A stretch of DNA of 64,000 bases from Herbiconiux flava (GCF_013409865.1 NZ_JACCBM010000001.1:310001-374000); one strand, 5' to 3'; counted from the first letter of the stretch, positions 26,555 to 35,839 are shown. Notes: generated from the letters alone by a model not told the origin. Made by a program: numbers and translations.

Positions 26555-29086
26555 ATGGCGGCGTCGAGCGCGAACGAGCAGACCGTGACGGTGGGCGGCC
26601 ACCGCCTGCGCATCTCCAATCTCGACAAGGTGCTCTACCCAGAGACGGGCACCACGAAGGCGGATGTCCTGCGGTACTACGCCGAGATCGCGACAGTTCT
26701 CGTCCCGCACTCCCGCAACCGGCCGGCCACGCGCAAGCGCTGGGTGCACGGGGTCGGCAGCGACGAGCATCCGGGCCAGGTGTTCTTCCAGAAGAACCTC
26801 GACGAGGGCACCCCCGACTGGGTGAAGCGGGTCGACGTCCAGCACTCCGACCACGTCAACACCTACCCGCTGGTGAACAACGCGGCCACGCTGGCCTGGC
26901 TGGCGCAGATCGCGGCGCTCGAGATCCATGTGCCGCAGTGGCGGGTGGATGCGCACGGCCGCCGCAAGAATCCCGACCGCTTCGTGATCGACCTCGACCC
27001 CGGCGAGGGTGCCGGGCTGCCCGAGTGCGTCGAGGTCGCGAAGCTCGCCCGCACGATCCTCACGGGCATGGGGCTCGACCCGGTGCCGGTGACGAGCGGC
27101 AGCAAGGGCATCCATCTCTATGCCGCACTCGACGGCTCGCAGACGAGCGACGAGGTCTCGGCCGTCGCGCACGAGCTGGCGCGGGCGCTGGAGGCCGACC
27201 ACCCGGAGCTCGTCGTCAGCGACATGAAGAAGTCGCTGCGCACCGGCAAGGTGCTCGTCGACTGGAGCCAGAACAACGGCAACAAGACGACGATCTGCCC
27301 GTACTCGCTGCGGGGGCGGTCGCGGCCGACCGTCGCGGTGCCCCGCACCTGGCGCGAGCTCGCGTCGAAGAACCTGCGGCAGCTCGAGCTCGACGAGGTG
27401 CTCGCCCGCATGAAGAAGCGGGACGACCCTCTGGCCGAGAGCGCCGATGCGCCTGGCGCCGTCGAGGCGCCGGCGGGCGAATGGCACTCCAATCGCTCTC
27501 CCGGCGATCAGCCGGATGCGCATCCCGCCGCCGCCTCAAGCACCGACCGCCTCACCACCTACCGCGCCAAGCGCGACCAGGCGAAGACACCGGAGCCCGT
27601 CCCGGCCGCTACCCCGGTCTCGACGGACGGCCGCAGCTTCGTCGTCCAGGAGCATCACGCCCGGCGCCTGCACTGGGACTTCCGGCTCGAGCACGACGGG
27701 GTGCTCGTCTCCTGGGCGCTGCCGAAGGGCGTGCCCGACGACCCGGGCCAGAACCATCTCGCGGTGCAGACCGAGGACCACCCGCTCGAGTACGGCACCT
27801 TCGAGGGGAGTATTCCCGCCGGGGAATACGGAGCCGGAACGGTGACCATCTGGGACTTCGGGACGTATGAGCTCGAGAAATGGCGCGACGGCAAGGAGAT
27901 CATCGTCACGCTCCACGGCCAGCCGTCGGGCGGGCTGGGCGACCCGCGGAAGGTGGTGCTGATCCACACGGGCCGCGGGGACAGTGGCAAGAACAACTGG
28001 CTGATTCATCGCATGCGCGCTGGAGCTGAAAGCGACGATCCAGTGGATCGTCGCCGCGACGCCAGCGCCGAGCGGCCAGCCGCTCGGGCTCGCCAGAAGG
28101 TTTTGTCCCCTGAACAACCCGGCCGGGGAATCAAGCCGATGCTGGCCATTCTGGCAACCCAGGCGGACCTGGACGACGAGGACGCCTACGCGTTCGAGAT
28201 GAAGTGGGACGGCATCCGCGCCATCGCCCGCGTCGACCGCGGCACCGCCACCCTGCACACCCGCAACGGCAACGACGTCACCCCCGCCTACCCCGAGCTG
28301 ACGGATGCTCTGACAGCCCTCTACCCCGACCGCTCGCTCGTGCTCGACGGCGAGATCGTCGCCCTCGACAAGGCCGGCCGCCCCAGCTTCGGCCGCCTGC
28401 AGCAGCGCATGGGCCTGACGAAGCCCCGCGACGTCGCGGCGGCCCGCACCCAGGTCGCGGTCGACCTGATGGTCTTCGACCTGCTCGAGCTCGACGGCGC
28501 ATCCCTCGTGAAGGAGACGTACGACGAACGGCGACGGATGCTCGCCGACACCCTGCCCGCCGATGAGGGCCCTCTCCACCTCCCGCCCGCGTTCGACGGC
28601 GACCTCCGGCACGCGCTCGACGCGAGCCGCACGCTCGGCCTCGAGGGGGTGATGGCGAAGCGGCGCGACAGCACCTACTCGACCACCCGCTCGCGCGCCT
28701 GGCTGAAGCTCAAGCACCACCTCGCACAGGAGGTCGTGATCGGCGGCTGGCGCCCCGGCCAGGGTCGGCGCGCCGCGCAGATCGGCTCGCTGCTGCTGGG
28801 GGTTCCCGACGCCGACGGCACGCTGCGCTATGTCGGCCGCGTCGGCACCGGCTTCTCCGACCGCGACCTCACCGCGATCACCGAACGCCTCGCCCGCCTC
28901 AACCGGAAGACCTCACCCTTCGCCGACGTGCCCGCAGCGGATGCGCGTGACGCCGTCTGGGTCACCCCCTCCGTCGTCGGCGAGGTCTCCTTCGCCGAGT
29001 GGACCTCGACCGACCGCCTCCGCCAGCCCTCCTGGCGCGGCTTCCGCCCCGACAAGTCGCCGGCAGAGGTGACCCGCGAGGGGTGA
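26555..29086 (+). CDS. ligD: LigD, multidomain NHEJ DNA ligase (Pol-PE-Lig order)
   Basis: 843 residues with three enzyme domains in the mycobacterial order. Primase-polymerase (about 10-290) shows the metal-binding VIDLDPGEG (about 148) ; 3'-phosphoesterase (about 360-475) shows HHARRLHWDFRLEHDG and EYGAGTVTIWDFG; ATP-dependent ligase (about 525-830) shows the nucleotidyl-lysine motif EMKWDGIRAIAR (Lys about 549) and LDGEIVALD, EGVMAKRRDS. All domains look intact. CAGGATGG precedes the ATG. Works with Ku, encoded divergently next door. Confidence 0.95.
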   Translation: MAASSANEQTVTVGGHRLRISNLDKVLYPETGTTKADVLRYYAEIATVLVPHSRNRPATRKRWVHGVGSDEHPGQVFFQKNLDEGTPDWVKRVDVQHSDHVNTYPLVNNAATLAWLAQIAALEIHVPQWRVDAHGRRKNPDRFVIDLDPGEGAGLPECVEVAKLARTILTGMGLDPVPVTSGSKGIHLYAALDGSQTSDEVSAVAHELARALEADHPELVVSDMKKSLRTGKVLVDWSQNNGNKTTICPYSLRGRSRPTVAVPRTWRELASKNLRQLELDEVLARMKKRDDPLAESADAPGAVEAPAGEWHSNRSPGDQPDAHPAAASSTDRLTTYRAKRDQAKTPEPVPAATPVSTDGRSFVVQEHHARRLHWDFRLEHDGVLVSWALPKGVPDDPGQNHLAVQTEDHPLEYGTFEGSIPAGEYGAGTVTIWDFGTYELEKWRDGKEIIVTLHGQPSGGLGDPRKVVLIHTGRGDSGKNNWLIHRMRAGAESDDPVDRRRDASAERPAARARQKVLSPEQPGRGIKPMLAILATQADLDDEDAYAFEMKWDGIRAIARVDRGTATLHTRNGNDVTPAYPELTDALTALYPDRSLVLDGEIVALDKAGRPSFGRLQQRMGLTKPRDVAAARTQVAVDLMVFDLLELDGASLVKETYDERRRMLADTLPADEGPLHLPPAFDGDLRHALDASRTLGLEGVMAKRRDSTYSTTRSRAWLKLKHHLAQEVVIGGWRPGQGRRAAQIGSLLLGVPDADGTLRYVGRVGTGFSDRDLTAITERLARLNRKTSPFADVPAADARDAVWVTPSVVGEVSFAEWTSTDRLRQPSWRGFRPDKSPAEVTREG

Positions 29087-29174
29087 CTGCACGTTCGTGC
29101 GGATCCCTGGCCAGGGCCGGAACGGAGTGATAGCTTCACGACAGATTCAAGGCCAGACAATCGAGGAGGATCTC

Positions 29175-29312
29175 ATGACCGAGAAGCACGACAAGCACGA
29201 GGCACGCGGCGAGCGCGACGGCGAGTACACCGACACCGACAAGGAGAACGTCACCGAGCCCGAGCCGGAGTCGGGCGAGTACACCGACAGCGTCATCCCC
29301 GGCGACGAGTAG
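29175..29312 (+). CDS. small acidic hypothetical protein, 45 residues
   Basis: The protein is highly charged and predicted disordered; it contains GEYTD twice (about residues 16-20 and 35-39). A textbook Shine-Dalgarno sequence AGGAGGAT lies 4 nt before the ATG, which supports translation; an upstream start within 29097-29174 has no such site. No hydrophobic segment and no known family. It sits alone between ligD and a terminator hairpin. Confidence 0.6.
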   Translation: MTEKHDKHEARGERDGEYTDTDKENVTEPEPESGEYTDSVIPGDE

Positions 29313-29370
29313 ACCCGGCCGGACGACCACGGCCGAGCCCCACCGCACGACCGCAGAAAAGACGGAGAAC

Positions 29371-29395
29371 GAGGGGCGGGAATATCCCGCCCCTC
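29371..29395. terminator. hairpin after the 45-residue protein gene
   Basis: Perfect 11-bp stem GAGGGGCGGGA / TCCCGCCCCTC with a 3-nt loop. No T-run, but it lies directly before the next promoter. Confidence 0.7.
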
Positions 29396-29402
29396 CCCCG
29401 AC

Positions 29403-29430
29403 TTGACAGTGGGTTGCCCGCGAGTAGTGT
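29403..29430 (+). promoter_or_regulatory. consensus sigma-70 promoter of the APC permease gene
   Basis: -35 TTGACA (29403-29408), 16-bp spacer, -10 TAGTGT (29425-29430). Transcription would start at about 29437-29439, on the GTG start codon. Confidence 0.75.
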
Positions 29431-29438
29431 TCTCACTC

Positions 29439-31472
29439 GTGGTCAATGAAACCCGCTCGGCGAAACGCTGGCTGATCGGAGATCCGCTCCCGAGCGACAA
29501 GCTCGACGGCCAGCTCCTGCCCAAGCGGCTCGCCCTACCCATTTTCGCGAGTGACCCGCTCTCCTCCGTGGCGTACGCGCCGCAGGAGCTGCTGATGATC
29601 CTGCTCATCGGCGGCCTCTCCTTCCTCACGCTCGCCCCCTGGGTCGCGGCGGCGGTCATCCTGCTGCTCGTGGTCGTGGTGGCCTCCTACCGCCAGCTCG
29701 TGAAGGCCTACCCGAGCGGCGGCGGCGACTACGAGGTCGCCCACAAGAACCTCGGTGAGAAGGCCGGCCTCGTGGTCGCCTCCGCCCTGCTCGTCGACTA
29801 CGTGCTCACGGTCGCCGTGTCGGTCGCGTCGGGCGTCGACAACATCATCAGCGCCATCCCGCAGCTGAACCCCTTCCGGGTCGAGCTCGCGGTCGGCTTC
29901 GTCATCCTGCTGATGGCGGTGAACCTCCGCGGGGTGCGCGAGTCGAGCAAGGCCTTCGCCATCCCGACCTACATCTTCGTGGGCAGCGTCGCCCTGATGA
30001 TCGTCACCGGGCTCATCCGCACGGCAGTCGGCGACGCCCCCGTCTCCGAGTCGGCCGGCTTCGACGTGAAGGCCGAGCAGCTCACCCAGGCCGCGATGGT
30101 GCTCCTGCTCCTCCGAGCCTTCTCGAGCGGATGCTCGGCCCTCACCGGCGTCGAGGCGATCTCCAACGGCGTGCCGGCCTTCCGTACGCCCAAGATCAAG
30201 AACGCCCAGCGCACGCTGGTGCTGATGGGCTCGATCGCGATCTGCCTGTTCGCCGGCCTCACCGCCCTCGCGCTGATCTCGAACGTGCACTACGCCGAGA
30301 ACGCCTGCCACCTGATCGGTTTTGCCGACTGCGCCACGACTCCGCAGCGCAGCCTGATGGCGCAGGTCGCCGCTGCCACCTTCGGCAACAACTCGATCCT
30401 GTTCTTCATCATCCAGGCGGCCACCGCGGCCGTGCTGCTGCTGGCGGCCAACACCGCGTTCAACGGCTTCCCGCTGCTCGGCTCGGTTCTCGCGAAAGAC
30501 GCTTACGCTCCCAAGGCGATGCTCACCCGAGGCGACCGCCTCGTCTTCTCCAACGGCATGATCCTGCTGGCATTGGCCGCGACCGCGATCCTCGTCGTCT
30601 ACCAGGCCAGCCTCACGCAGCTCATCCAGCTCTACATCATCGGCGTCTTCGTCTCGTTCACCCTCGGCCAGACCGGCATGGTGAAGCACTGGCTGACGAT
30701 GCTGAAGAACGGATGCGCGGACCGCGGCGCCGTCTACCGCTCCCTCGCGATCAACGCGGTCGGCGCCGTCTTCACCGCGGTGGTGCTGATCGTCGTCACG
30801 ATCACCAAGTTCACCCACGGCGCCTGGCTCGTCTTCGCGATCATGCCGATCCTGTTCATCCTGATGATGGGCGTGAACCGCTACTACCGCGACGTGAACA
30901 GGGAGGTGGAGGTCGACCCGACCACCACCTTCGGCTCCTCGGGCGACCACGCGATCGTGCTGGTCGGCCGCATGCAGAAGCCCGTGCTGAAAGCCCTCGA
31001 CTACGCGATCGCCGCCCGTCACGACTCGATCGAGGCGGTGCACCTCTCGATCGACGAGGAGCAGACCTCGCAGCTCGAGGAGGACTGGCAGAACATGAAC
31101 ATCGAGGTGCCGCTCAATATCATCGAGTCGCCCTACCGCGACGTCGCCGTGCCGCTGGCGAAGTACATCATGAAGCACCGCGCCGAGCACGGCTCCGAGG
31201 TCGTCACCGTCTACACGCCGATCTACATCGTGGGCCACTGGTGGGAGTCGATGCTGCACAACCACAAGGCCCGCCGCATCCGCAAGAAGCTGATGCTCGT
31301 GCACGGCGTGACGATCGCTCTCGTGCCGTGGCTGCTCGACTCCTCCGAGCTGCTCTACGGCCGCCGTTCGCGCCCGCTGCCCGGCCAGGAGCGCCGCGGC
31401 GAGCCCGTGCGCCCGGTTCCCCGCCGTCCCCACGCCGGTGAGCCGACGGCCCACAAGCGGATGCGCGGCTGA
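29439..31472 (+). CDS. APC-superfamily amino acid/polyamine-type permease with C-terminal cytoplasmic domain
   Basis: 677 residues. About twelve helices at roughly 35-480, with the APC block LPIFASDPLSSVAYAPQELL at the N-terminus and SSGCSALTGVEAISNGVPAF. A soluble C-terminal domain of about 160 residues (from SSGDHAIVLVGRMQKPVLKA) resembles a universal-stress-like fold. Substrate unknown. The start is set to the GTG at 29439 because the upstream in-frame codons are the promoter itself (TTGACA as a TTG start). Confidence 0.85.
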   Translation: MVNETRSAKRWLIGDPLPSDKLDGQLLPKRLALPIFASDPLSSVAYAPQELLMILLIGGLSFLTLAPWVAAAVILLLVVVVASYRQLVKAYPSGGGDYEVAHKNLGEKAGLVVASALLVDYVLTVAVSVASGVDNIISAIPQLNPFRVELAVGFVILLMAVNLRGVRESSKAFAIPTYIFVGSVALMIVTGLIRTAVGDAPVSESAGFDVKAEQLTQAAMVLLLLRAFSSGCSALTGVEAISNGVPAFRTPKIKNAQRTLVLMGSIAICLFAGLTALALISNVHYAENACHLIGFADCATTPQRSLMAQVAAATFGNNSILFFIIQAATAAVLLLAANTAFNGFPLLGSVLAKDAYAPKAMLTRGDRLVFSNGMILLALAATAILVVYQASLTQLIQLYIIGVFVSFTLGQTGMVKHWLTMLKNGCADRGAVYRSLAINAVGAVFTAVVLIVVTITKFTHGAWLVFAIMPILFILMMGVNRYYRDVNREVEVDPTTTFGSSGDHAIVLVGRMQKPVLKALDYAIAARHDSIEAVHLSIDEEQTSQLEEDWQNMNIEVPLNIIESPYRDVAVPLAKYIMKHRAEHGSEVVTVYTPIYIVGHWWESMLHNHKARRIRKKLMLVHGVTIALVPWLLDSSELLYGRRSRPLPGQERRGEPVRPVPRRPHAGEPTAHKRMRG

Positions 31473-31604
31473 GCTTCGGCTGGACGGCACCCGTCGCTCG
31501 CCCGGATGGGTGATCCCTGCGTGCTAAACTCACACTCGATTTCGTAGATTATTCGTCTCATCCGGGCGGCAGTGCCCCCGGCCCGATTCGTGAGGGGGTC
31601 TCGC

Positions 31605-31832
31605 ATGGGGCGTGGCCGTCAGAAAGCCAAGCACACGAAGGTCGCTCGCGAGCTGAAGTACTTCAGCCCCGACACGAACTATTCGGCGCTGGAACGCGAA
31701 CTCACGGGCAAAGCCGGTGAGCCCGACTACTCCAAGTGGGTCGAGGAGGACGACGACTCCGACGATGCGTTCGAGCCGGCCGCATTCGAGCCGACGCCGT
31801 TCGAGCCGACAGACGAGCAGAAGCGCGCCTAG
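31605..31832 (+). CDS. DUF3073 domain protein
   Basis: 75 residues: MGRGRQKAKHTKVARELKYF then SPDTNYSALERELTG are the family signature; the tail is acidic with repeated FEP motifs (EPAAFEPTPFEPTD). GAGGGGG 6 nt before the ATG is the ribosome site. The family is found across actinobacteria, often right after purM, and its function is unknown. Here purM is 12 kb away on the other strand. A well-formed terminator follows. Confidence 0.88.
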   Translation: MGRGRQKAKHTKVARELKYFSPDTNYSALERELTGKAGEPDYSKWVEEDDDSDDAFEPAAFEPTPFEPTDEQKRA

Positions 31833-31848
31833 AGCGCTGCAGACGTGA

Positions 31849-31876
31849 AGAAGGCCCGACGCGAGTCGGGCCTTCT
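31849..31876 (+). terminator. intrinsic terminator after DUF3073 gene
   Basis: 12-bp stem AGAAGGCCCGAC / GTCGGGCCTTCT with a GCGA tetraloop, followed by GTGTTGTTG. The best terminator in the window. Confidence 0.88.
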
Positions 31877-31930
31877 GTGTTGTTGCGGCCCTACGGCCGG
31901 TCGTCTGCAAGCCGAGCGATCGGCGAGCGG

Positions 31931-32314
31931 CTAGGGCCGAGGCCCCTCGTCGCGCACCTGGACGAACTCCACGTCGTCGCCCGGCTCGGGGGCGTCGTGC
32001 TCCTCGTACTCGGCGGCGACGGTGCGCGCCCGCTTCGAGCTGCCCCGATCGAGCAGGATGGCGACCAGCGCCCCGAGCGCCACGAACACGGCCGCGAGGA
32101 AGATGGCGAGGAAGCCGAACACCTGCAGCTGCGTGAACTGCTCCGACTCGGGGAAGGCGAAGGTGAGGATGAGCGCCACGACCACGCCGAGCACGAGCCC
32201 CACGAGCATGAAGCGGTAGTACCGCGGTGCGCGCCGCACCTTCACCGAGGACTCGGCGCCCCCGACAGGGGCCGGTCGGGCGGATGCGGTGCTGTCGTCG
32301 GGCTGCTGACTCAC
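31931..32314 (-). CDS. small membrane protein, two helices (hypothetical)
   Basis: 127 residues: a soluble N-terminus (VSQQPDDSTASARP), VKVRRAPRYYRFMLVG leading into a first helix (about 41-62), a second (about 75-98), and an acidic tail (EEHDAPEPGDDVEF). Similar small proteins are widespread in actinobacteria beside purine genes; function unknown. Start uncertain: the GTG at 32314 has GGAGGG only 1-2 nt away; a GTG six codons upstream (32332) is the alternative. Confidence 0.6.
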   Translation of the reverse strand: MSQQPDDSTASARPAPVGGAESSVKVRRAPRYYRFMLVGLVLGVVVALILTFAFPESEQFTQLQVFGFLAIFLAAVFVALGALVAILLDRGSSKRARTVAAEYEEHDAPEPGDDVEFVQVRDEGPRP

Positions 32315-32373
32315 CCCTCCATTGTCCCCCACCCGGCTGGGCGCCGGGCGCGAACGGGCAGATCCGACGGGTG

Positions 32374-32733
32374 TCAGCGCACCGGCACGTGCGCCGACAG
32401 ATCGGCCCGCTGCCCCGAGGCGTGGATGCGCGCCGTCGCGAGCCCGTCGGCCCACGCGAGCGTTCCGGTGGCGAGCTGCAGCCAGGTGCGGGCATCCATC
32501 TCGACCACGTTCGGCGGGGTGCCCCGGGTGTGGCCCGGCCCCTCGATGCACTGCACGGCACCGAACGGCGGCACGCGCACCTCGACGGAGTTGCCCGGTG
32601 CCTCGTCGGCGAGCCGCTGCAGCAACCAGCGAACAGCGGATGCACGGGTGTCCCGGCTCGCCGCGTCGAAGTCGCCCGTGGCCGCCGAGACCGCCGCCGA
32701 CCCCACCTCGTCCGGAATGCGTGCCTTGCCCAT
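32374..32733 (-). CDS. sterol carrier family (SCP-like) protein
   Basis: 119 residues resembling actinobacterial SCP_3 proteins (ASAVRWLLQRLADEAPGNSV, then VVEMDARTWLQLATGTLAWA, a lipid-binding-type fold). Ligand unknown. Such a gene is often found next to purine genes in actinobacteria; here it is divergent from purD with 54 bp between. Leaderless: TAGCGT ends 6 nt before the ATG. Confidence 0.75.
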   Translation of the reverse strand: MGKARIPDEVGSAAVSAATGDFDAASRDTRASAVRWLLQRLADEAPGNSVEVRVPPFGAVQCIEGPGHTRGTPPNVVEMDARTWLQLATGTLAWADGLATARIHASGQRADLSAHVPVR

Positions 32734-32739
32734 GCCTCC

Positions 32740-32781
32740 ACGCTAGCCCGCCCGGCGGCCGTCGGCGGTGCTCGGTAGGCT
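32740..32781. promoter_or_regulatory. divergent leaderless promoters of SCP gene and purD
   Basis: TAGCGT on the minus strand (32740-32745) lies 6 nt before the ATG at 32733. TAGGCT on the plus strand (32776-32781) lies 6 nt before the GTG at 32788, which decides the purD start. No purine-repressor-like palindrome seen between them. Confidence 0.6.
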
Positions 32782-32787
32782 GTGGGC

Positions 32788-34101
32788 GTGAAGATCCTCG
32801 TACTCGGCTCCGGCGCGCGCGAGCACGCCATCATCACGGCGCTGCGGCGCGAGGGCGACGGGCCGGAGGGCGGGGCGCACGACATCGTGGCCGCCCCGGG
32901 CAACGCCGGCATCGCCGCCGACGTGCCGGTCGTCGACCTCGACGCGAACGACCCGCAGGCCGTCACGGGCTACGTGCTCGAGAACGACGTGCAGTTCGTC
33001 GTCATCGGCCCCGAGGCGCCGCTGGTCGCCGGGGTGGCCGACGCGCTGCGCACGCGGGGCATCCCCGTCTTCGGTCCAGGCCGGGCCGCCGCCGCGCTCG
33101 AGGGCAGCAAGGCCTTCGCGAAACGCGTGATGGAGGAGGCGGGCGTGCCCACGGGCGGCGCTACCACCGCCTCGACGCTGGCCGAGGCCGAGGCGGCCCT
33201 CGCCGTCTTCGGTGCCCCCTACGTGGTCAAGGCCGACGGTCTCGCCGCCGGCAAGGGCGTGCTCGTCACGAGCGACCTCGAGGCGGCCACCGCCCACGCC
33301 CGGCACTGGCTCGAGCACGGCGACGTGCTGATCGAGGAGTTCCTCGACGGCGAGGAGGTCTCGCTCTTCCTGCTCTCCGACGGCCACTCGGTCGCCCCGC
33401 TCTCCCCCGCGCAGGACTACAAGCGCCTCGGTGAGGGCGACGAGGGGCCGAACACCGGCGGCATGGGCGCCTACTCGCCGCTGCCCTGGCTCGCCGACCG
33501 CTTCGGCAGCGAGACCGCCTTCGTCGACGAGGTGATCGAGACGATCGCGCTGCCGACCGTGCGGCAACTCGCCTCCGAGGACACCCCGTTCATCGGCCTG
33601 CTCTACTGCGGGCTCATCCTCACACCGCGCGGCATCCGGGTGATCGAGTTCAACGCGCGCTTCGGCGACCCCGAGACGCAGGTGGTGCTGCCCCGGCTCG
33701 AGACGCCCCTCAGCACCCTGCTGTTCGCCGCCGCGACGGGCACGCTCGAGACGCAGCCCCGTCCCGTCTTCTCCGACGAGGTCGCGGTCACCGTCGTGCT
33801 CGCCAGCGAGAACTACCCCGGCTCGCCGGTCACCGGCCGCCGGATCACGGGCCTCGAGGGCGCCGTCGGCGTCGAGGGCGTGAGCGTGCTGCACGCGGCC
33901 ACCGACCTCGACGAGGTGACGGATGCGGAGGGTCGCCCCGTCCTGCGGGCCACCGGCGGGCGCGTGCTCAACGTGGTCGCGACAGCGCCCTCGTTCGCCG
34001 TGGCGCGTGATCGTGTGTACGGGGTGCTGGAGGGCATCCGTCTCGAAGGCGGGCAGTACCGCCGCGACATCGCGGCCCGGGTCGCCGAGGAGGTGCGCTG
34101 A
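32788..34101 (+). CDS. purD: phosphoribosylamine-glycine ligase
   Basis: Second step of purine synthesis: joins glycine to phosphoribosylamine with ATP. 437 residues with the N-terminal [15 protein letters not shown], and the ATP-grasp core [29 protein letters not shown] and [17 protein letters not shown] sequence [16 protein letters not shown]. The GTG at 32788 matches the usual PurD start, 6 nt after a -10 hexamer; a GTG two codons upstream is not needed. The TGA shares one base with the purC ATG (TGATG), so the two are coupled. Confidence 0.95.
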   Translation: MKILVLGSGAREHAIITALRREGDGPEGGAHDIVAAPGNAGIAADVPVVDLDANDPQAVTGYVLENDVQFVVIGPEAPLVAGVADALRTRGIPVFGPGRAAAALEGSKAFAKRVMEEAGVPTGGATTASTLAEAEAALAVFGAPYVVKADGLAAGKGVLVTSDLEAATAHARHWLEHGDVLIEEFLDGEEVSLFLLSDGHSVAPLSPAQDYKRLGEGDEGPNTGGMGAYSPLPWLADRFGSETAFVDEVIETIALPTVRQLASEDTPFIGLLYCGLILTPRGIRVIEFNARFGDPETQVVLPRLETPLSTLLFAAATGTLETQPRPVFSDEVAVTVVLASENYPGSPVTGRRITGLEGAVGVEGVSVLHAATDLDEVTDAEGRPVLRATGGRVLNVVATAPSFAVARDRVYGVLEGIRLEGGQYRRDIAARVAEEVR

Positions 34102-34997
34102 TGGCCTCGGTGAGCAGCGCATCCGCCCCCGTCGCGCCCGGCTGGCGGCACGTCTACAGCGGCAAGGTGCGCGACCTGTACGTGCCCGCCGACACGGCTC
34201 AGGATGCTCGTCCCGCCGCGCTGCTCGTGGTCGCCAGCGATCGCGTGAGTGCGTTCGACCACGTGCTGGAGCCGGGCATCCACGGCAAGGGCGAGCTGCT
34301 CACCGAGCTCAGCCGCTGGTGGTTCCACCAGCTGCGCACCGTGCCGAACCACCTCGTGGCCGTGCGGGAGGGGCTGCCGCCGGTGCCGGCGGAGCTCGAG
34401 GCGCGGTCGATGGTGGTCAAGTCGCTGGAGATGTTCCCGGTGGAGTGCGTCGTGCGCGGGTACCTCTCGGGCAGCGGCTGGAAGGAGTACCAGGCGTCCG
34501 AGAGCGTCTGCGGCATCGCCCTCCCGGCCGGGCTGCACGACGGCGACCGGCTGCCGCAGCCGATCTACACGCCGGCCTACAAGGCGCCGCTCGGTGAGCA
34601 CGACGAGAACATCAGCTTCGAGCGCACGGTGGAGCTGATCGGACTGTCCGACGCGACGGCGCTGCGCGAGCTCTCGCTCGAGATCTACGAGCGGGCGTCC
34701 GCGATCGCGGAGGCGCGCGGGGTCATCCTGGCCGACACGAAGTTCGAGTTCGGGCGCGACCCCGAGACGGGGGCGATCACGCTCGCCGACGAGGTGCTGA
34801 CCAGCGACTCGTCGCGCTACTGGGATGCGGCGGCCTACGACTCGGGCGAGCGCACCGCGAGCTTCGACAAGCAGATCGTGCGCAACTGGCTCGCGGCGAA
34901 CTGGGACCAGGTGGGGCCGCCGCCGACGCTGCCGCAGGAGATCGTGGAGCGCACGGCGGCCCGTTACGCGGAGCTGCTGCAGCGCCTCACGGCCTAG
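34101..34997 (+). CDS. purC: phosphoribosylaminoimidazole-succinocarboxamide synthase (SAICAR synthetase)
   Basis: Adds aspartate to CAIR in the purine pathway. 298 residues of the long actinobacterial/eukaryotic-like type: YSGKVRDLYVP near the N-terminus, DRVSAFDHVL, ECVVRGYLSGSGWKEY, and LADTKFEFGRDPETG followed by DEVLTSDSSRYWDA. Transcribed with purD; start set by the TGATG overlap. Confidence 0.95.
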   Translation: MASVSSASAPVAPGWRHVYSGKVRDLYVPADTAQDARPAALLVVASDRVSAFDHVLEPGIHGKGELLTELSRWWFHQLRTVPNHLVAVREGLPPVPAELEARSMVVKSLEMFPVECVVRGYLSGSGWKEYQASESVCGIALPAGLHDGDRLPQPIYTPAYKAPLGEHDENISFERTVELIGLSDATALRELSLEIYERASAIAEARGVILADTKFEFGRDPETGAITLADEVLTSDSSRYWDAAAYDSGERTASFDKQIVRNWLAANWDQVGPPPTLPQEIVERTAARYAELLQRLTA

Positions 34998-35018
34998 CCC
35001 CTCGCCGCGGGCCCGGCG

Positions 35019-35034
35019 ACCGGGTCTTCCCGGT
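35019..35034 (+). terminator. hairpin after purC
   Basis: ACCGGG-TCTT-CCCGGT, extendable by CG/GC pairs on both sides with a mismatch. No T-run; moderate. Confidence 0.5.
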
Positions 35035-35049
35035 GTCGGTGGGGGCGGG

Positions 35050-35055
35050 TAGCGT
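35050..35055 (+). promoter_or_regulatory. -10 hexamer TAGCGT for leaderless hydrolase gene
   Basis: 6 nt before the ATG at 35062. Confidence 0.55.
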
Positions 35056-35061
35056 CGCTGC

Positions 35062-35766
35062 ATGGACCTCATCCTCATCCCCGGCTTCTGGCTGAACGGC
35101 GACTCGTGGAACGACGTGGCGCCCGCGCTGCGCGACGCCGGCTTCACCGTGCACACGCCCACGTTGTCCGGCCTGCACTCGGTCGACGACGACCGCAGCG
35201 ACGTCACCCTGGCGTCGCAGATCGCCGAGGTGGTGGCGCTCGTCGACTCGATCGAGGCCGGGCGCGAGATCGTGCTCGTGGGGCACTCGGGCGGCGGGTC
35301 GATCATCCACGCGGTGGTGGATGCGCGGCCGGAGCGCATCCGGCGGGCGGTGTACGTCGACAGCTGGCCGACCGCCGACGGAGTCGCGATCAACGAGGAG
35401 CTCGAGGTGGCGGGCGACGAGGTTCCGCTGCCCGGCTGGGGCGAGTTCGGCGAGGCCGACCTGCGCGGGCTGACCGACGATCTACGGGCGTGGTTCCGGC
35501 GCATCGCGATCCCGCAGCCGGTGCATGTGGCGCGCGATCCGCAGCGGCTGCACGACCCGCGCCGCTACGCGGTGCCGGTCACCCTCGTCGCGAGCACCTT
35601 CACCCGCGAGGAGCTCGACGGCTACCTCGCGGCCGGCCACCCCTATTTCGCCGAGCTGCCGCACCTGGCGTCGCTCACGGTCGTCGAACTCCCCACGGGC
35701 CACTGGCCCCAGTTCACCCGCCCGGCCGACCTCGCCGCGGCCCTCACGGAGGCCGCCCGCGGCTGA
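35062..35766 (+). CDS. alpha/beta hydrolase
   Basis: 234-residue esterase-like cytoplasmic protein: oxyanion region LIPGFWLNGDSW, nucleophile elbow GHSGGGS (Ser about 77), and the C-terminal His in PTGHWPQF (about 214). A lid-like region lies between. Substrate unknown. It has its own leaderless promoter downstream of purC, so it is not necessarily part of the purine operon. Convergent with another alpha/beta hydrolase. Confidence 0.85.
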   Translation: MDLILIPGFWLNGDSWNDVAPALRDAGFTVHTPTLSGLHSVDDDRSDVTLASQIAEVVALVDSIEAGREIVLVGHSGGGSIIHAVVDARPERIRRAVYVDSWPTADGVAINEELEVAGDEVPLPGWGEFGEADLRGLTDDLRAWFRRIAIPQPVHVARDPQRLHDPRRYAVPVTLVASTFTREELDGYLAAGHPYFAELPHLASLTVVELPTGHWPQFTRPADLAAALTEAARG

Positions 35767-35812
35767 CCCGGGTCGCCCGCCCCACCCTGGCGGAGCACGC
35801 CCTGGACAGGCC

Positions 35813-35829
35813 GCCCGCGGCTGGCGGGC
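35813..35829. terminator. weak hairpin between two convergent hydrolase genes
   Basis: GCCCGC / GCGGGC, 6-bp stem with a 5-nt loop. GGCCGCCCGCGGCTG occurs at 35751-35765 and again at 35809-35823, so this spacer contains a direct duplication of the upstream gene end. Confidence 0.4.
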
Positions 35830-35839
35830 ACGCGACGGG

